Assembly (NCBI RefSeq): GCF_002797415.1
Contig: NZ_KZ454944.1
Span: forward strand, 2,560,665 to 2,624,664
DNA: 64,000 nt
Source: Bacillus alkalisoli
GTDB taxonomy: Bacteria > Bacillota > Bacilli > Bacillales > Bacillaceae_I
Direction of reading: 5' to 3'
Made by a program: the position numbers and the translations under genes. The notes below the pieces were generated by a model. The model was not told where the DNA came from, ran no database searches, and saw only the letters and a list, made by a program, of their open reading frames with translations. Within the stretch, counting starts at the first letter, position 1, and every line of letters starts with the position of its first letter. Below, piece by piece: positions 1-7,441 of this stretch.

Positions 1-139
1 TTTTAGTCCCCCAACCTTTCTCAATAGATTGGAGTCGTTGGGACAAAGCGGGTTGAGAAACAAAAAGCCTTTCTGCTGCTTTACGCATATTTTTCTCTTT
101 CGCTAGAACGGTCAAAATTTCAAATTCAGATGTATTCAT
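1..139 (-). CDS. ccpC: LysR-family regulator, CcpC-like (N-terminal part; continues beyond window)
   Basis: Only the first 46 codons are in the window. They encode a LysR winged helix-turn-helix, with NMRKAAERLFVSQPALSQRL as the recognition segment. In B. subtilis CcpC is the citrate-responsive repressor of citrate synthase and aconitase genes. The assignment rests on close resemblance of this segment to CcpC as I recall it, and on synteny: in B. subtilis ccpC lies directly next to ykuL/darB, which follows here after an insertion. A GGAGGAGA ribosome binding site precedes the ATG. It is divergent from the TauE gene, so the roughly 120-bp gap must hold both promoters. The effector domain cannot be seen, so another LysR protein is possible. 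Confidence 0.72.
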   Translation of the reverse strand, partial: MNTSEFEILTVLAKEKNMRKAAERLFVSQPALSQRLQSIEKGWGTK

Positions 140-261
140 TACTATCTCCTCCCTCATACGCAATAAGTAAATCTTATGTTATTTGTTAATTATTTTATAA
201 TTTCATTATGACTTAATAACACATAAAATAAAAGAGAAGTCGAGAGAAAAGGATGATATTA

Positions 262-987
262 ATGGAACAGTACCTTTTCATTACGTTAATTGGTTTTGTA
301 GCAACATTTATTGGAACGCTCGGTGGTGGTGGTGGTCTTATAAGTTTACCCGCAATGTTGTTTTTAGGAGTACCTATTCATAGTGCGATTGCCGCTAATA
401 AATTCTCCAATACTTTTAGTTCATTTAGTAGCTTTTTTGCCTTATGGAGAAAGAAAGAAGTAAATGCAAAACTAGCTTTTTCCTTATTACCATTTACAAT
501 GGCTGGAGGTGTCATAGGTGCGATAGGTGCATCCATTTTAGAAGAACATACTCTTTTATATATCGCGCTATTTTTACTTATTTTTTCTATTTTCTTGAAT
601 AACGCTAAAGATATGTTCCGTTTCATTTCTAGAAAGCAAAAGAAGTTATTTTCCCCTACTTATTTTATGATTGGTGCTTATGACGGTTTTTTTGGTCCAG
701 GGCAAGCAATTATGTTAATGCATAGCTTCTTATCTTCTGGCTATTCATATGTTACCTCTATCGGTTTATCACGTCTTCAAACATTCGCAAGTTGCATTAT
801 GTCCTTTCTTGTTTACTTTTCCTTTGGTTATTTTGATTGGAGAGTTGGTGGGGCATTGGCAATAGGTTCTTTCATAGGGGCACTAACAGCAGTCTTAGTA
901 GCTCCAAAACTATCAAACTTACCATGGAAACATATACTAACGTTTTGTTCTATTTGTATAGTCGTATATCTAATTTTCAAGCTATAG
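262..987 (+). CDS. Sulfite exporter TauE/SafE-family membrane permease
   Basis: A 241-residue polytopic membrane protein. The first helix carries the glycine-rich GTLGGGGGLISLPAMLFLG segment typical of the family, and a second repeat has GPGQAIMLMHSF, consistent with the duplicated TauE/SafE architecture and about eight membrane spans. Members export or import sulfite, sulfoacetate and related organosulfur anions; the substrate here cannot be told. An ATG nine bases upstream is possible, but the AAAAGGA motif is better placed for the ATG at 262. Its stop overlaps the ribosome binding site of the next gene, so the two are probably co-transcribed. Confidence 0.85.
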   Translation: MEQYLFITLIGFVATFIGTLGGGGGLISLPAMLFLGVPIHSAIAANKFSNTFSSFSSFFALWRKKEVNAKLAFSLLPFTMAGGVIGAIGASILEEHTLLYIALFLLIFSIFLNNAKDMFRFISRKQKKLFSPTYFMIGAYDGFFGPGQAIMLMHSFLSSGYSYVTSIGLSRLQTFASCIMSFLVYFSFGYFDWRVGGALAIGSFIGALTAVLVAPKLSNLPWKHILTFCSICIVVYLIFKL

Positions 988-998
988 GAGAGATAGAA

Positions 999-1364
999 AT
1001 GAATATTCATTATAAAAGAATTCACCATGTACAAATTTGTATTGATCACGGATTAGAGGATAAAGCAAGAGAATTTTACACAGATATACTTCAAATGAAA
1101 GAAATTGCGAAACCTGATTCTTTAATAGCAAACGGTGGCTTATGGTATAAAGTTGGTGACATTGAGCTTCATATCGGTACAGAATCTAATAAAACAGAGA
1201 GTAAAAGGCATCCTGCATTTGAAGTTCAAAATCTCAAACAGATTAAAAACTATTTTATAGAAAAAGGTATTAAGATCAACGAAGAAAAACCAATCCCAAA
1301 TATGGACCGTTTTAGCTTTAGAGATCCATTTGGAAATAGAATAGAGTTTCTAGAAATGCAGTAA
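999..1364 (+). CDS. VOC/glyoxalase-fold protein
   Basis: A 121-residue single vicinal-oxygen-chelate domain. It opens with the strand IHHVQICIDHG, and ends with FSFRDPFGNRIEFLE, the usual C-terminal metal-ligand strand of glyoxalase/bleomycin-resistance proteins (Glu in RIEF). The start at 999 is chosen because ATAGGAG lies immediately upstream, overlapping the stop codon of the TauE gene; the frame stays open further upstream but only inside that gene. Function could be lactoylglutathione-lyase-like, dioxygenase-like or an antibiotic-binding protein; sequence alone does not decide. Confidence 0.8.
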   Translation: MNIHYKRIHHVQICIDHGLEDKAREFYTDILQMKEIAKPDSLIANGGLWYKVGDIELHIGTESNKTESKRHPAFEVQNLKQIKNYFIEKGIKINEEKPIPNMDRFSFRDPFGNRIEFLEMQ

Positions 1365-1394
1365 CTTTTACTACTATAATAACAGTAAAAAGTC

Positions 1395-1506
1395 GTGCCG
1401 ATTGTGTGGCCGCTTTCCACGGGGGAGGCGGTGCCTCGAACCCAAAGGCTCTGCGGGGTCTCACCAGCCTTTCCGCTCTCGCAGGAGTCGTCTACACAAC
1501 CGGCAC
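1395..1506. repeat. R element copy 1 (GC-rich hairpin-forming intergenic repeat)
   Basis: A GC-rich block in an AT-rich gap between convergent genes. It carries the family core (CGCTTTCCaCGGGGGAGGCG, CTGcGGGGTCTCACCAG, CTCGCAGGAGTCG). The arms GTGCCGATTGTG and CACAACCGGCAC are complementary with one mismatch, although they are unrelated in sequence to the arms of copies 2-7. Together with the following P element it accounts for most of the 334-bp gap before the MFS gene. Confidence 0.8.
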
Positions 1507-1538
1507 TATGTTTTAATTAAATACAATTTTTGTTTATT

Positions 1539-1663
1539 TGAGTCCGTTTCATAATGTATGATTACATACGAAAAACGAATGGTAGCATCGCGAACATATT
1601 ATTTTGCATTACACTAAATTATTCGTTTTTCATTAAACGAACCGTAATTATGATATTGATTCA
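1539..1663 (+). mobile_element. P element copy 1 (MITE-like, imperfect terminal inverted repeats)
   Basis: It begins TGAGTCCGTTTCATAATG and ends with the reverse complement of TGAATCAATATCATAATT, an imperfect terminal inverted repeat. Inside are paired CGAAAAACGAAT / ATTCGTTTTTC motifs. Its reverse complement is clearly homologous to the copies at about 40.3, 48.6 and 50.6 kb, but lacks a central stretch of about 25 bp. It has no coding capacity. Confidence 0.72.
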
Positions 1664-1698
1664 TTTACTAATACTTTTCAAATCTCTTTTTTCCATTA

Positions 1699-3201
1699 CT
1701 ACTCTTTTTTCGGCAACAAGAGTATTAATAAGAAACTAATTACCGCGAATATACCTACTACCGCATATACAGTTTGTAAGGAAGTGGTTAATCCCGCTTG
1801 TAAAATAGAAATAAGACTATCGGAAAGTTGTGAACGTCGCTCTTCGTCTAGTAATAGAGTCGTAGAGTCTATCGATAGTTCATCAGCAACACCATTCTCT
1901 GATAAATGCTGTTGAAGCCTAGAGTTTAAAATACCACCTAACAACGCTGCACCTATCGTACTACCTAGTGTGCGCATAAACATATTAGAGGCTGTAGCTA
2001 CTCCTCTTTGGCTCCATTCAACCGTTGACTGAATCGAAACGATAAATGCTGTAGTAGAGAAGCCCATACCTATTCCAATTAGGAAAGAACCAAACGCAGC
2101 CCATAGCGGTCCGTCTTCTGGAGAAAGAGTCATAAAGACAATACTCCCTGCGATTAATGCTACTCCACCAATAATAGAAGTTGTTCTGAAGCCAATTCTC
2201 AACAATAAGCGACCTGCAACAGTGGCGGCAATCGGCCAGCCAATAGACATCGTTGTTAATGTGAACCCTGCCACAATTGGTGGCCGTTCCATAACACCTT
2301 GAACAAACGCAGGAAGAAAACTAGAAATCCCTATTAACATAACCCCAGTCGTTAACGATACAACATTTGCCACTAAGATAGACCGCTCTTTCCATATCGA
2401 AAATGGCATCATTGGATCTTTCGCACGATTCTCTTGAATGATAAATAGCGTAAAAGAAATAATAGATAATAAAATTAAGCCAATAATCATTGCTGAATTC
2501 CACGCGAAGCTCACTCCACCTTCAACAAGAACAAACATTAGTGTACAAACTGAAACGAAAAGTAGAAGTGCTCCTCCATAATCTATAGACGGCTTTTTCT
2601 TTTCTACTTCTTCGTGTAAATAAAGCCATAAAACGATAATACAAAGTATACCAAGGGGAATGTTAATCCAGAATACATACCTCCAAGTGGCAAATTGTAC
2701 AAGTAATCCACCAATTGCCGGGCCCATTACAGCAGAAATACCCCATACACTTGATAAATACCCTTGGATTTTTGCTCTTTCTTCTTTCGTATACATATCT
2801 CCGACAATTGTTGAAGCTATAGGCATAACTGCACCTGCACCAAATCCTTGAATAAAACGAAAAAAAATAAGCATCTCTATCGAGGTGGCCGCTCCACAAA
2901 GAGCTGAACCAATTAAAAATATGATAATTCCAAATGTGATAATTGGCTTACGGCCAAAAATATCGGAGAGCTTTCCATATATAAGTACAGTAACAGCGTT
3001 CATTAATAAATAGGATGAAAAAACCCAGCTATAATAAGAAAACCCACCAAGATCTGCTGCTATTGCTGGCATCGCTGTTGAGATAATTGTAGCCTCTACT
3101 GCTGCCATAAACATCGCTAACATAACAGCTGCTAGCACGAGAGGTTTCTTTGTTTTTTTAACTGCAGGCTTCCCCTTTTGCCCTTCGACTGCTTGTCCCA
3201 T
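1699..3201 (-). CDS. MFS drug:H+ antiporter, DHA2 (EmrB/QacA) family
   Basis: A 500-residue protein with about 14 predicted membrane helices, the DHA2 size. MFS motif A is present as GKLSDIFGRKP in the loop after helix 2. Helix 1 has AAVEATIISTAMPAIA, matching the D/E-x-TI-x-x-x-A-x-P pattern of 14-helix drug exporters, and motif C is recognisable as GPAIGGLL. The first 20 residues are Lys-rich and cytosolic. It probably exports hydrophobic or cationic compounds using the proton gradient. An AGAGGAAG ribosome binding site precedes the ATG. No regulator gene adjoins it; the nearest genes are darB behind it and the convergent glyoxalase-fold gene. Confidence 0.9.
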   Translation of the reverse strand: MGQAVEGQKGKPAVKKTKKPLVLAAVMLAMFMAAVEATIISTAMPAIAADLGGFSYYSWVFSSYLLMNAVTVLIYGKLSDIFGRKPIITFGIIIFLIGSALCGAATSIEMLIFFRFIQGFGAGAVMPIASTIVGDMYTKEERAKIQGYLSSVWGISAVMGPAIGGLLVQFATWRYVFWINIPLGILCIIVLWLYLHEEVEKKKPSIDYGGALLLFVSVCTLMFVLVEGGVSFAWNSAMIIGLILLSIISFTLFIIQENRAKDPMMPFSIWKERSILVANVVSLTTGVMLIGISSFLPAFVQGVMERPPIVAGFTLTTMSIGWPIAATVAGRLLLRIGFRTTSIIGGVALIAGSIVFMTLSPEDGPLWAAFGSFLIGIGMGFSTTAFIVSIQSTVEWSQRGVATASNMFMRTLGSTIGAALLGGILNSRLQQHLSENGVADELSIDSTTLLLDEERRSQLSDSLISILQAGLTTSLQTVYAVVGIFAVISFLLILLLPKKE

Positions 3202-3245
3202 TTCTCTACTTCCTCTCTCTCTATGTACAAAAACGTTTTTAAACC

Positions 3246-3276
3246 TAAAAAAGGAAGACCTTTAGGAAAGGTCCTC
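3246..3276 (-). terminator. Rho-independent terminator downstream of darB
   Basis: Inverted repeat GGAAGACCTTT / AAAGGTCCTC followed on the minus strand by a run of six T. It lies 10 bp beyond the darB stop codon and separates darB from the MFS gene. Confidence 0.8.
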
Positions 3277-3285
3277 GTTTACCGT

Positions 3286-3729
3286 TTACTTATTCAAACG
3301 TCTAATGTGACTGTTTAAACGTAGTAATATTGCTCTGCGCGTTAATATCCCCTCTAATATATGATCATCGTTTACAACGCATATAAAAGGATGGTCTACA
3401 ACTAACTCCAATCCTTTCGTCACTTTATCATTTATATTTAAGAATGGGATATCTTTACTCATGATATCTTCTACAACCATTTGATCTAATCGTTCAAATT
3501 CTATTCTTTCAAGACCCAATATTGCGTCCATTATTTGAGTAGTACTAATTAATCCCTTAAGTTTATATGTTGGGTCTAATACAGGCACGGCAGTATAGCC
3601 TGTTTTTGTAAGTACTAGCAATGCATGTTCCAAGTTGTTTTTATATTGTACGTGAGCTACTCGTTCAGCAGAGATAATAAGGTCTTTCATTGTTGTTTCT
3701 AAAAATTCACCACTATGGAGGCTGATCAT
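3286..3729 (-). CDS. darB: c-di-AMP-binding CBS protein DarB/CbpB (YkuL)
   Basis: A 147-residue protein made of two CBS motifs (about residues 15-70 and 80-140). It matches B. subtilis YkuL closely in stretches such as NNLEHALLVLTKTGYTA and GLERIEFERLDQM. In B. subtilis and Listeria the c-di-AMP-free form binds the Rel synthetase and stimulates (p)ppGpp production, and in B. subtilis it also interacts with pyruvate carboxylase; c-di-AMP releases it. The ATG has a well-placed AGAGGAAG. It sits between ykuK and the ccpC-like gene as in B. subtilis, apart from three inserted genes. The biochemical role is inferred from orthology. Confidence 0.92.
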   Translation of the reverse strand: MISLHSGEFLETTMKDLIISAERVAHVQYKNNLEHALLVLTKTGYTAVPVLDPTYKLKGLISTTQIMDAILGLERIEFERLDQMVVEDIMSKDIPFLNINDKVTKGLELVVDHPFICVVNDDHILEGILTRRAILLRLNSHIRRLNK

Positions 3730-3851
3730 CGTTGTTCTTCCTCTCTACGTTTTCTCTCTAACATATTATGCATTCACATAAATTTGACCATATCCATTGT
3801 AGCACAAATTTATTATTTTATCTTTTATTACCCATTCCAAACAAGCTACTT

Positions 3852-4370
3852 TTATTTCGTATAGCGGTTCGCATACCCGAATGCTGCATATGAGTCTGGC
3901 TTTATTTTTGCCTCAATGCCCATTGCTTGAATTCTTCCTGTCATTTCTTGAATATAATCTTTTGTTTTACCTTTTGTACCAATATCAATGTGAATTTCAA
4001 ATTGAAAATCAGCCCCAGCATCTAAGTTTGGTAATAGTAACTCTTGCAACTTTTCAAGCTTCTCTGCAGTAAACAAAAAGGCTGTTTCTTGACTTAATGC
4101 TGTTTCTAATGAGATCTTTTCGTGTAAATTACTTATTTTCCGTTTCACTACATGTGATTTTATGCACCCCCATGCGCCTTTACCTACTCGATGAAGGTGT
4201 ATTGCTGTTATAAACCTTGTTTCTTTGTTATGAACATGTGAGTCTGTTCCAATGGAAAGAATATATGACGCATTAACATCACGTGAAATAAAATGGTGAA
4301 TTTTCTCAAAAACTTCTTCAAATGTAATCGAACCTGAAACAATGTTATAAAACTTATCAGGATTCCCCAT
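3852..4370 (-). CDS. ykuK: YkuK family protein (RNase H-like fold)
   Basis: A 172-residue protein, the length of B. subtilis YkuK. It has the acidic, His-containing IGTDSHVHNKETRFITAI strand and DIGTKGKTKDYIQEM segment that define this family, annotated elsewhere as an RNase H-like fold of unknown activity. The start at 4370 (MGNPDKFYN) is preferred to an ATG 21 bp upstream because AAGGGTG is correctly spaced and the length then matches the family. It lies upstream of darB in the conserved ykuJ-ykuK-ykuL order. Biochemical function is not established. Confidence 0.88.
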   Translation of the reverse strand: MGNPDKFYNIVSGSITFEEVFEKIHHFISRDVNASYILSIGTDSHVHNKETRFITAIHLHRVGKGAWGCIKSHVVKRKISNLHEKISLETALSQETAFLFTAEKLEKLQELLLPNLDAGADFQFEIHIDIGTKGKTKDYIQEMTGRIQAMGIEAKIKPDSYAAFGYANRYTK

Positions 4371-4476
4371 AACCCACACCCTTTGTAACATCCTACTACA
4401 TTATATGTGAGCGGGTTCAAGGAAATTAATAGATTATCACGTTAGAAGAACTTCATAGAATAAAAGCATTTAACAC

Positions 4477-4510
4477 AAAAAAACAAGCAACGATTACGCT
4501 GCTTGTTTTT
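4477..4510 (-). terminator. Bidirectional hairpin terminator
   Basis: AAACAAGCA / TGCTTGTTT stem with T-rich tails on both strands, directly after the stop codon of the zinc-ribbon micro-ORF. It isolates that ORF from ykuK. Confidence 0.8.
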
Positions 4511-4515
4511 TATTT

Positions 4516-4659
4516 TTAACCTTTACTTGTCTGAATGTTACGTTGAACATAAGAGCAGTTAGGGCACTTATATATAACATTCTGATTAGATTGAGCTGTT
4601 AAAACAGATTCCAATTTCTCTTTTTTATTACATTGAGGACAATGTACTAACGGAAACAA
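4516..4659 (-). CDS. Zinc-ribbon micro-protein (TTG start or frameshifted remnant)
   Basis: A 47-codon reading frame with two CxxC knuckles, HCPQC and KCPNC, 22 residues apart: the spacing of a small zinc ribbon. It ends immediately before a good terminator, as expected of a real 3' end. The start is doubtful: the only in-frame candidate is TTG at 4659, with no convincing ribosome binding site. An overlapping ATG frame (MERVVDKI) just upstream would join it after a one-base shift, so this may be a frameshifted gene or a sequencing error. The function of such ribbons, usually nucleic-acid or protein contact, is unknown here. Confidence 0.5.
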   Translation of the reverse strand: MFPLVHCPQCNKKEKLESVLTAQSNQNVIYKCPNCSYVQRNIQTSKG

Positions 4660-4725
4660 ATCTTATCAACCACTCTTTCCATTTTTTATTTAAGAGTAAA
4701 GTTACTTGTCATACCTGAAATACTA

Positions 4726-5112
4726 TTAAAGATTCTTCATAAATTCTTCATTCGAAACAAAAATGTCTTCTTTTCCTACATACGTAGGATTTGCAAGTAC
4801 TAAACCAATATTTGTTGTAGAAGTTAAATCATCTATCATCGTAAAAGGAATAGAATTAGCATTTGCTAATCGAATATACTTAGATAAATATTGATAATTT
4901 AACCTACCATCTAAATAAAGATGAGAATTACGATTTTGCTTCATCAATGTTTCAATTGGTTTATATACTTTTGGCTTAATAACCTGCCCATCAGTTAAAG
5001 CAAGCAGAATTCTCTCTTTAAACTGAGTTAAATATTCTCTTCTTTCACTTGCTTTAAGTTCTGGAGCACCTTTTAACCCTCTGTCTATATAATCATCGAT
5101 GTTTTTGCCCAA
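4726..5112 (-). CDS. YueI family protein (DUF1694)
   Basis: A 128-residue soluble protein resembling B. subtilis YueI. It shows the APELKASERREYLTQFKERI N-terminal motif and the C-terminal GLVLANPTYVGKEDIF segment of the family. Function is unknown. It uses a TTG start (TTG GGC AAA) with AAGGAGAG seven bases upstream. The ykuJ gene lies 29 bp upstream on the same strand, so the two are likely co-transcribed. YueI is not part of this locus in B. subtilis, so its position here is a local rearrangement. Confidence 0.8.
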   Translation of the reverse strand: MGKNIDDYIDRGLKGAPELKASERREYLTQFKERILLALTDGQVIKPKVYKPIETLMKQNRNSHLYLDGRLNYQYLSKYIRLANANSIPFTMIDDLTSTTNIGLVLANPTYVGKEDIFVSNEEFMKNL

Positions 5113-5141
5113 GGTTTCTCTCTCCTTATATTAGATAAGCA

Positions 5142-5381
5142 TTAAGAAATTAAATCAAAAATTTCAATCGCAATCATATCAATATTGTCAAATTGGTATG
5201 TATCTGTGCCTTTACCTTCTCCATAAACTTCTAATTCGTACATTTCTGTTTTGTGGAAATACTTTACGCTACAAACTCTGTGTCCGTTCACTTCAAAAAA
5301 ACGTTGAGACGGCTCTTGACCTTCTACTGCTGTTTCTTTTAAATCGTTTAGTCTTTTAATAATTCCTGAAAGTACTGACAT
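5142..5381 (-). CDS. ykuJ: YkuJ family protein (DUF1797)
   Basis: A 79-residue small protein matching the YkuJ family: a predicted beta-rich core (RFFEVNGHRVCSVKYFHKTE) followed by an acidic C-terminal helix. No enzymatic residues are evident and the function is unknown. An AAAGGAG lies seven bases before the ATG. It keeps the B. subtilis order between ykuI and ykuK, although four genes intervene on the ykuI side. Confidence 0.85.
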   Translation of the reverse strand: MSVLSGIIKRLNDLKETAVEGQEPSQRFFEVNGHRVCSVKYFHKTEMYELEVYGEGKGTDTYQFDNIDMIAIEIFDLIS

Positions 5382-5515
5382 TTAAAACACTCCTTTATTC
5401 CATCCTATCCTTATAATTCCTTATAGTTAATCACTTATTCGTATTATAAGAAATAGAATCTCATTAACTTTTTTAATTTTATTGCCAATTCAATATAGCT
5501 GAGTTACGATTTAAC

Positions 5516-5671
5516 TGAGTTCGTTTCATAATGTTTTGCAACTAACCGAAAAACGAATGATAACAAGTAATAATAAAAAGTAAATTACTCGAAAGTAACG
5601 AACACATCAAAATTATAACAATATAATAATTCGTTTTTCAATAAACGAACCATATTTATGAAGTTAACTCA
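5516..5671 (+). mobile_element. P element copy 2 (MITE-like)
   Basis: 156 bp bounded by TGAGTTCGTTTCATAATG and the reverse complement of TGAGTTAACTTCATAAAT. It contains the internal CGAAAAACGAATGATAAC and ATTCGTTTTTCAATAAACGA motifs of the family. It fills much of the 372-bp gap between ykuJ and the glutaredoxin gene; the remainder presumably holds their divergent promoters. Confidence 0.75.
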
Positions 5672-5753
5672 ACTATATCATTTTATTCTAATTTAATCTA
5701 AAAATAAAGTAATTGCTCAAACTTTACATAGTTATCGTTAGAAAGGGGTTATT

Positions 5754-5990
5754 ATGAACGTCACTGTTTATTCACAACCAGATTGTCCACCTTGTAAAAT
5801 TGTGAAGGAATTTCTATCCTACCATCAAATTTCTTTTAAAGAAATAGATATTTCAAAAGATACAAATGCAAAAAAATATTTAATGAATGATTTACAATCC
5901 TATTCTACTCCTACTGTTGTAGTAGGAAAAGATGTTATTAAAGGATTTGATATTAGAACATTAGCTCAAATTTTAAATATTGAGGAATAA
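5754..5990 (+). CDS. Glutaredoxin-family thiol oxidoreductase
   Basis: A 78-residue single thioredoxin-fold protein. The active site is CPPC at residues 11-14 (QPDCPPCKIVKEF), and the cis-proline loop is STPTVV, so both hallmarks of a NrdH/YruB-type glutaredoxin are present. Without evidence of glutathione in this lineage, bacillithiol or a thioredoxin-type reductase is the likelier partner (inference). An AGAAAGGGG precedes the ATG. It is a single-gene unit followed by an R element. Confidence 0.88.
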   Translation: MNVTVYSQPDCPPCKIVKEFLSYHQISFKEIDISKDTNAKKYLMNDLQSYSTPTVVVGKDVIKGFDIRTLAQILNIEE

Positions 5991-6024
5991 AAGCCCTACT
6001 CTTTTCCATGCTGTGTTAAAGTAG

Positions 6025-6274
6025 CTGTTGATTTCCGCGCAAGGCTTCGCTTTCCGCGGGCGTGTCTAGGTCTAGCGGGTAGCTCCGCAAGTCTAGCATG
6101 GTAATCTCGAGGGCAAAGTGTGCCCTCAAGCTGCCCCTCTCTTATGCTTGTCGGAGCTGAACGAGCCGCTTTCACTTTTCAAGGCGCCGGAGCCTCCTCG
6201 GCGCAAGCGCCTGTGGGGGTCTCCCGCTCCCCGCTTCTCCCGCAGGAGTCTCAGCCTTGCACGGAAATCAACAG
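6025..6274. repeat. R element copy 2 (long variant)
   Basis: Arms CTGTTGATTTCCGCGCAAGG and CCTTGCACGGAAATCAACAG enclose the family core. The interior is longer than usual (about 100 bp extra, around 6063-6165). It lies between the convergent glutaredoxin and DUF3993-like genes. Confidence 0.85.
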
Positions 6275-6325
6275 GTTTTAATATTGAATTTTCTACATTA
6301 AGCTTTATAATAGCCTTTCACAACA

Positions 6326-6370
6326 AAAGAGAAGGAAACAAGAATAACTGTTTCCTTCTCTTTCGTTTTA
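6326..6370. terminator. Bidirectional terminator between convergent genes
   Basis: A 15-bp perfect stem AAAGAGAAGGAAACA / TGTTTCCTTCTCTTT with T-rich tails in both directions, just before the stop codon of the gene at 6387. Confidence 0.85.
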
Positions 6371-6386
6371 TTAAGCATTCATTTTA

Positions 6387-6923
6387 TTAAGACTCTTCGT
6401 ATTCATTTAAAAAAGAAGGAGTTTCTTGTTGCATTCCGTAATCATAAATTAGCCAGCCTTCTGGACCTTTCTTTATAGAAACCCATTGATAGTGGTCTGG
6501 GAACAAACTTGGTCTAGCCGTTTCTTTTCGGAAAAACTCATATATATGATACACATTATTCTTTTCATCAAATTTTACCTTTGTTTTGTCATCATAGGAA
6601 TAAAACGGGACATAAAATATTGCAAAATCAGTTCCATAAGTTATGTAGCCTTGTTCTTCTTTAAATAAATGTTCTGTGGAAAACTTTTTAATATATTCTG
6701 TAGTAAAATAAGTACTTAGTAATTCTTCTATTTCATTCAAATCTCTGTATTTTTCACTTAGCATATACTGTGCATGAAACGCTTCTTGAAGCATGTCCAA
6801 AATTTCTTCGCGGGTAGGTTCATTCGCATTAGAAGACTGATTATCAGCGACTGTATATATATTACCTAAAAAGAATAGACAAAATATAGAAGCAATTAAA
6901 GCCAAACTTTTGAAGTTTTTCAT
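6387..6923 (-). CDS. Secreted protein of unknown function (possibly DUF3993-type)
   Basis: A 178-residue protein with a clear Sec signal peptide (MKNFKSLALIASIFCLFFLG). A helical region follows (about 50-110), then a beta-rich half that looks like an NTF2-like or nuclear-transport-type fold ending in WLIYDYG. The start at 6923 is chosen because GGGGAGGAAAAC directly precedes it; an earlier in-frame ATG lacks such a site. It resembles small exported Bacillus proteins annotated as DUF3993, but I am not certain of that family. It would act at the cell surface or in the medium. Confidence 0.72.
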   Translation of the reverse strand: MKNFKSLALIASIFCLFFLGNIYTVADNQSSNANEPTREEILDMLQEAFHAQYMLSEKYRDLNEIEELLSTYFTTEYIKKFSTEHLFKEEQGYITYGTDFAIFYVPFYSYDDKTKVKFDEKNNVYHIYEFFRKETARPSLFPDHYQWVSIKKGPEGWLIYDYGMQQETPSFLNEYEES

Positions 6924-7074
6924 GAATTGTTTTCCTCCCCTGCTTGTATATTTCCATTGTAACAACTTCATTCATTAAAAAGTTTACAAATCGTTCGTAA
7001 AATTAATGTCTGTTTTGACAAATTAAGCTTGTATTTACCATTTTCCCTCTTTTAAAAAAGACAAACTTTTTATT

Positions 7075-7106
7075 TCCACAAAAAAGAGCCCATTTTCAAG
7101 GACTCT
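7075..7106 (-). terminator. Terminator after the small membrane protein gene
   Basis: An AGAGTCC / GGGCTCT stem followed by a T-run on the minus strand, 6 bp past the stop codon of the gene at 7112. Confidence 0.7.
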
Positions 7107-7111
7107 AAGTA

Positions 7112-7351
7112 TTACCATCTAGTTGTCATACCTGCATAAGCTATATAAAGCAAAACTAAAACTGTTCCGACGAACATTGCGATAAATACAGGATTACGTA
7201 GAACATAATGTTTTTGAACTTCTTCACTAATTTCCGAATCACGCTCGCTAGGCTGCGTGTCTGTTCTTCTTCCAACCATGTACGTATATACTATCGCAAC
7301 TCCAACTAAGGCTAAAGCTAAAAAAGCTAGAGTTAAGTCGAACGGTCCCAT
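7112..7351 (-). CDS. Small two-helix membrane protein, unknown
   Basis: A 79-residue protein with two hydrophobic helices (about residues 4-26 and 52-72) joined by a charged, Ser/Glu-rich loop containing RRTDTQPSERDSEIS. There is no signal peptide and no recognisable family. GGGGTGAG lies upstream of the ATG. It has its own terminator and stands between the YkuI gene and a secreted-protein gene on the same strand, probably as an independent unit. It has good coding features but no assignable function. Confidence 0.65.
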   Translation of the reverse strand: MGPFDLTLAFLALALVGVAIVYTYMVGRRTDTQPSERDSEISEEVQKHYVLRNPVFIAMFVGTVLVLLYIAYAGMTTRW

Positions 7352-7441
7352 TCATGCTCACCCCATTGTTTCAATATATTATTACCTTCTCACAATGACA
7401 GGGGAACTATTCCAATACGTCGAATACAAATAATGGTACCG

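Noticed and set aside
1395-1506. Identification of R elements as the Rfam Bacillaceae-1 RNA
   Set aside because: Both are structured and contain CUCCU-like motifs, but I cannot align them reliably by eye, so I do not claim identity.
2660-2851. Plus-strand frame opposite the MFS gene
   Set aside because: It lies wholly within the transporter coding sequence, with no ribosome binding site; the transporter frame has family motifs.
4371-5753. AbbA (abbA/ykzF), expected between ykuK and ykuL
   Set aside because: The ykuK-darB gap is only 122 bp and nothing in the neighbourhood resembles AbbA; the small zinc-ribbon frame is a different protein.
6118-6390. Plus-strand reading frame across R element copy 2
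   Set aside because: It runs through the GC-rich hairpin repeat and a bidirectional terminator, has no ribosome binding site, and resembles similar spurious frames over other R copies (around 14452, 18252, 30742 and 59411).
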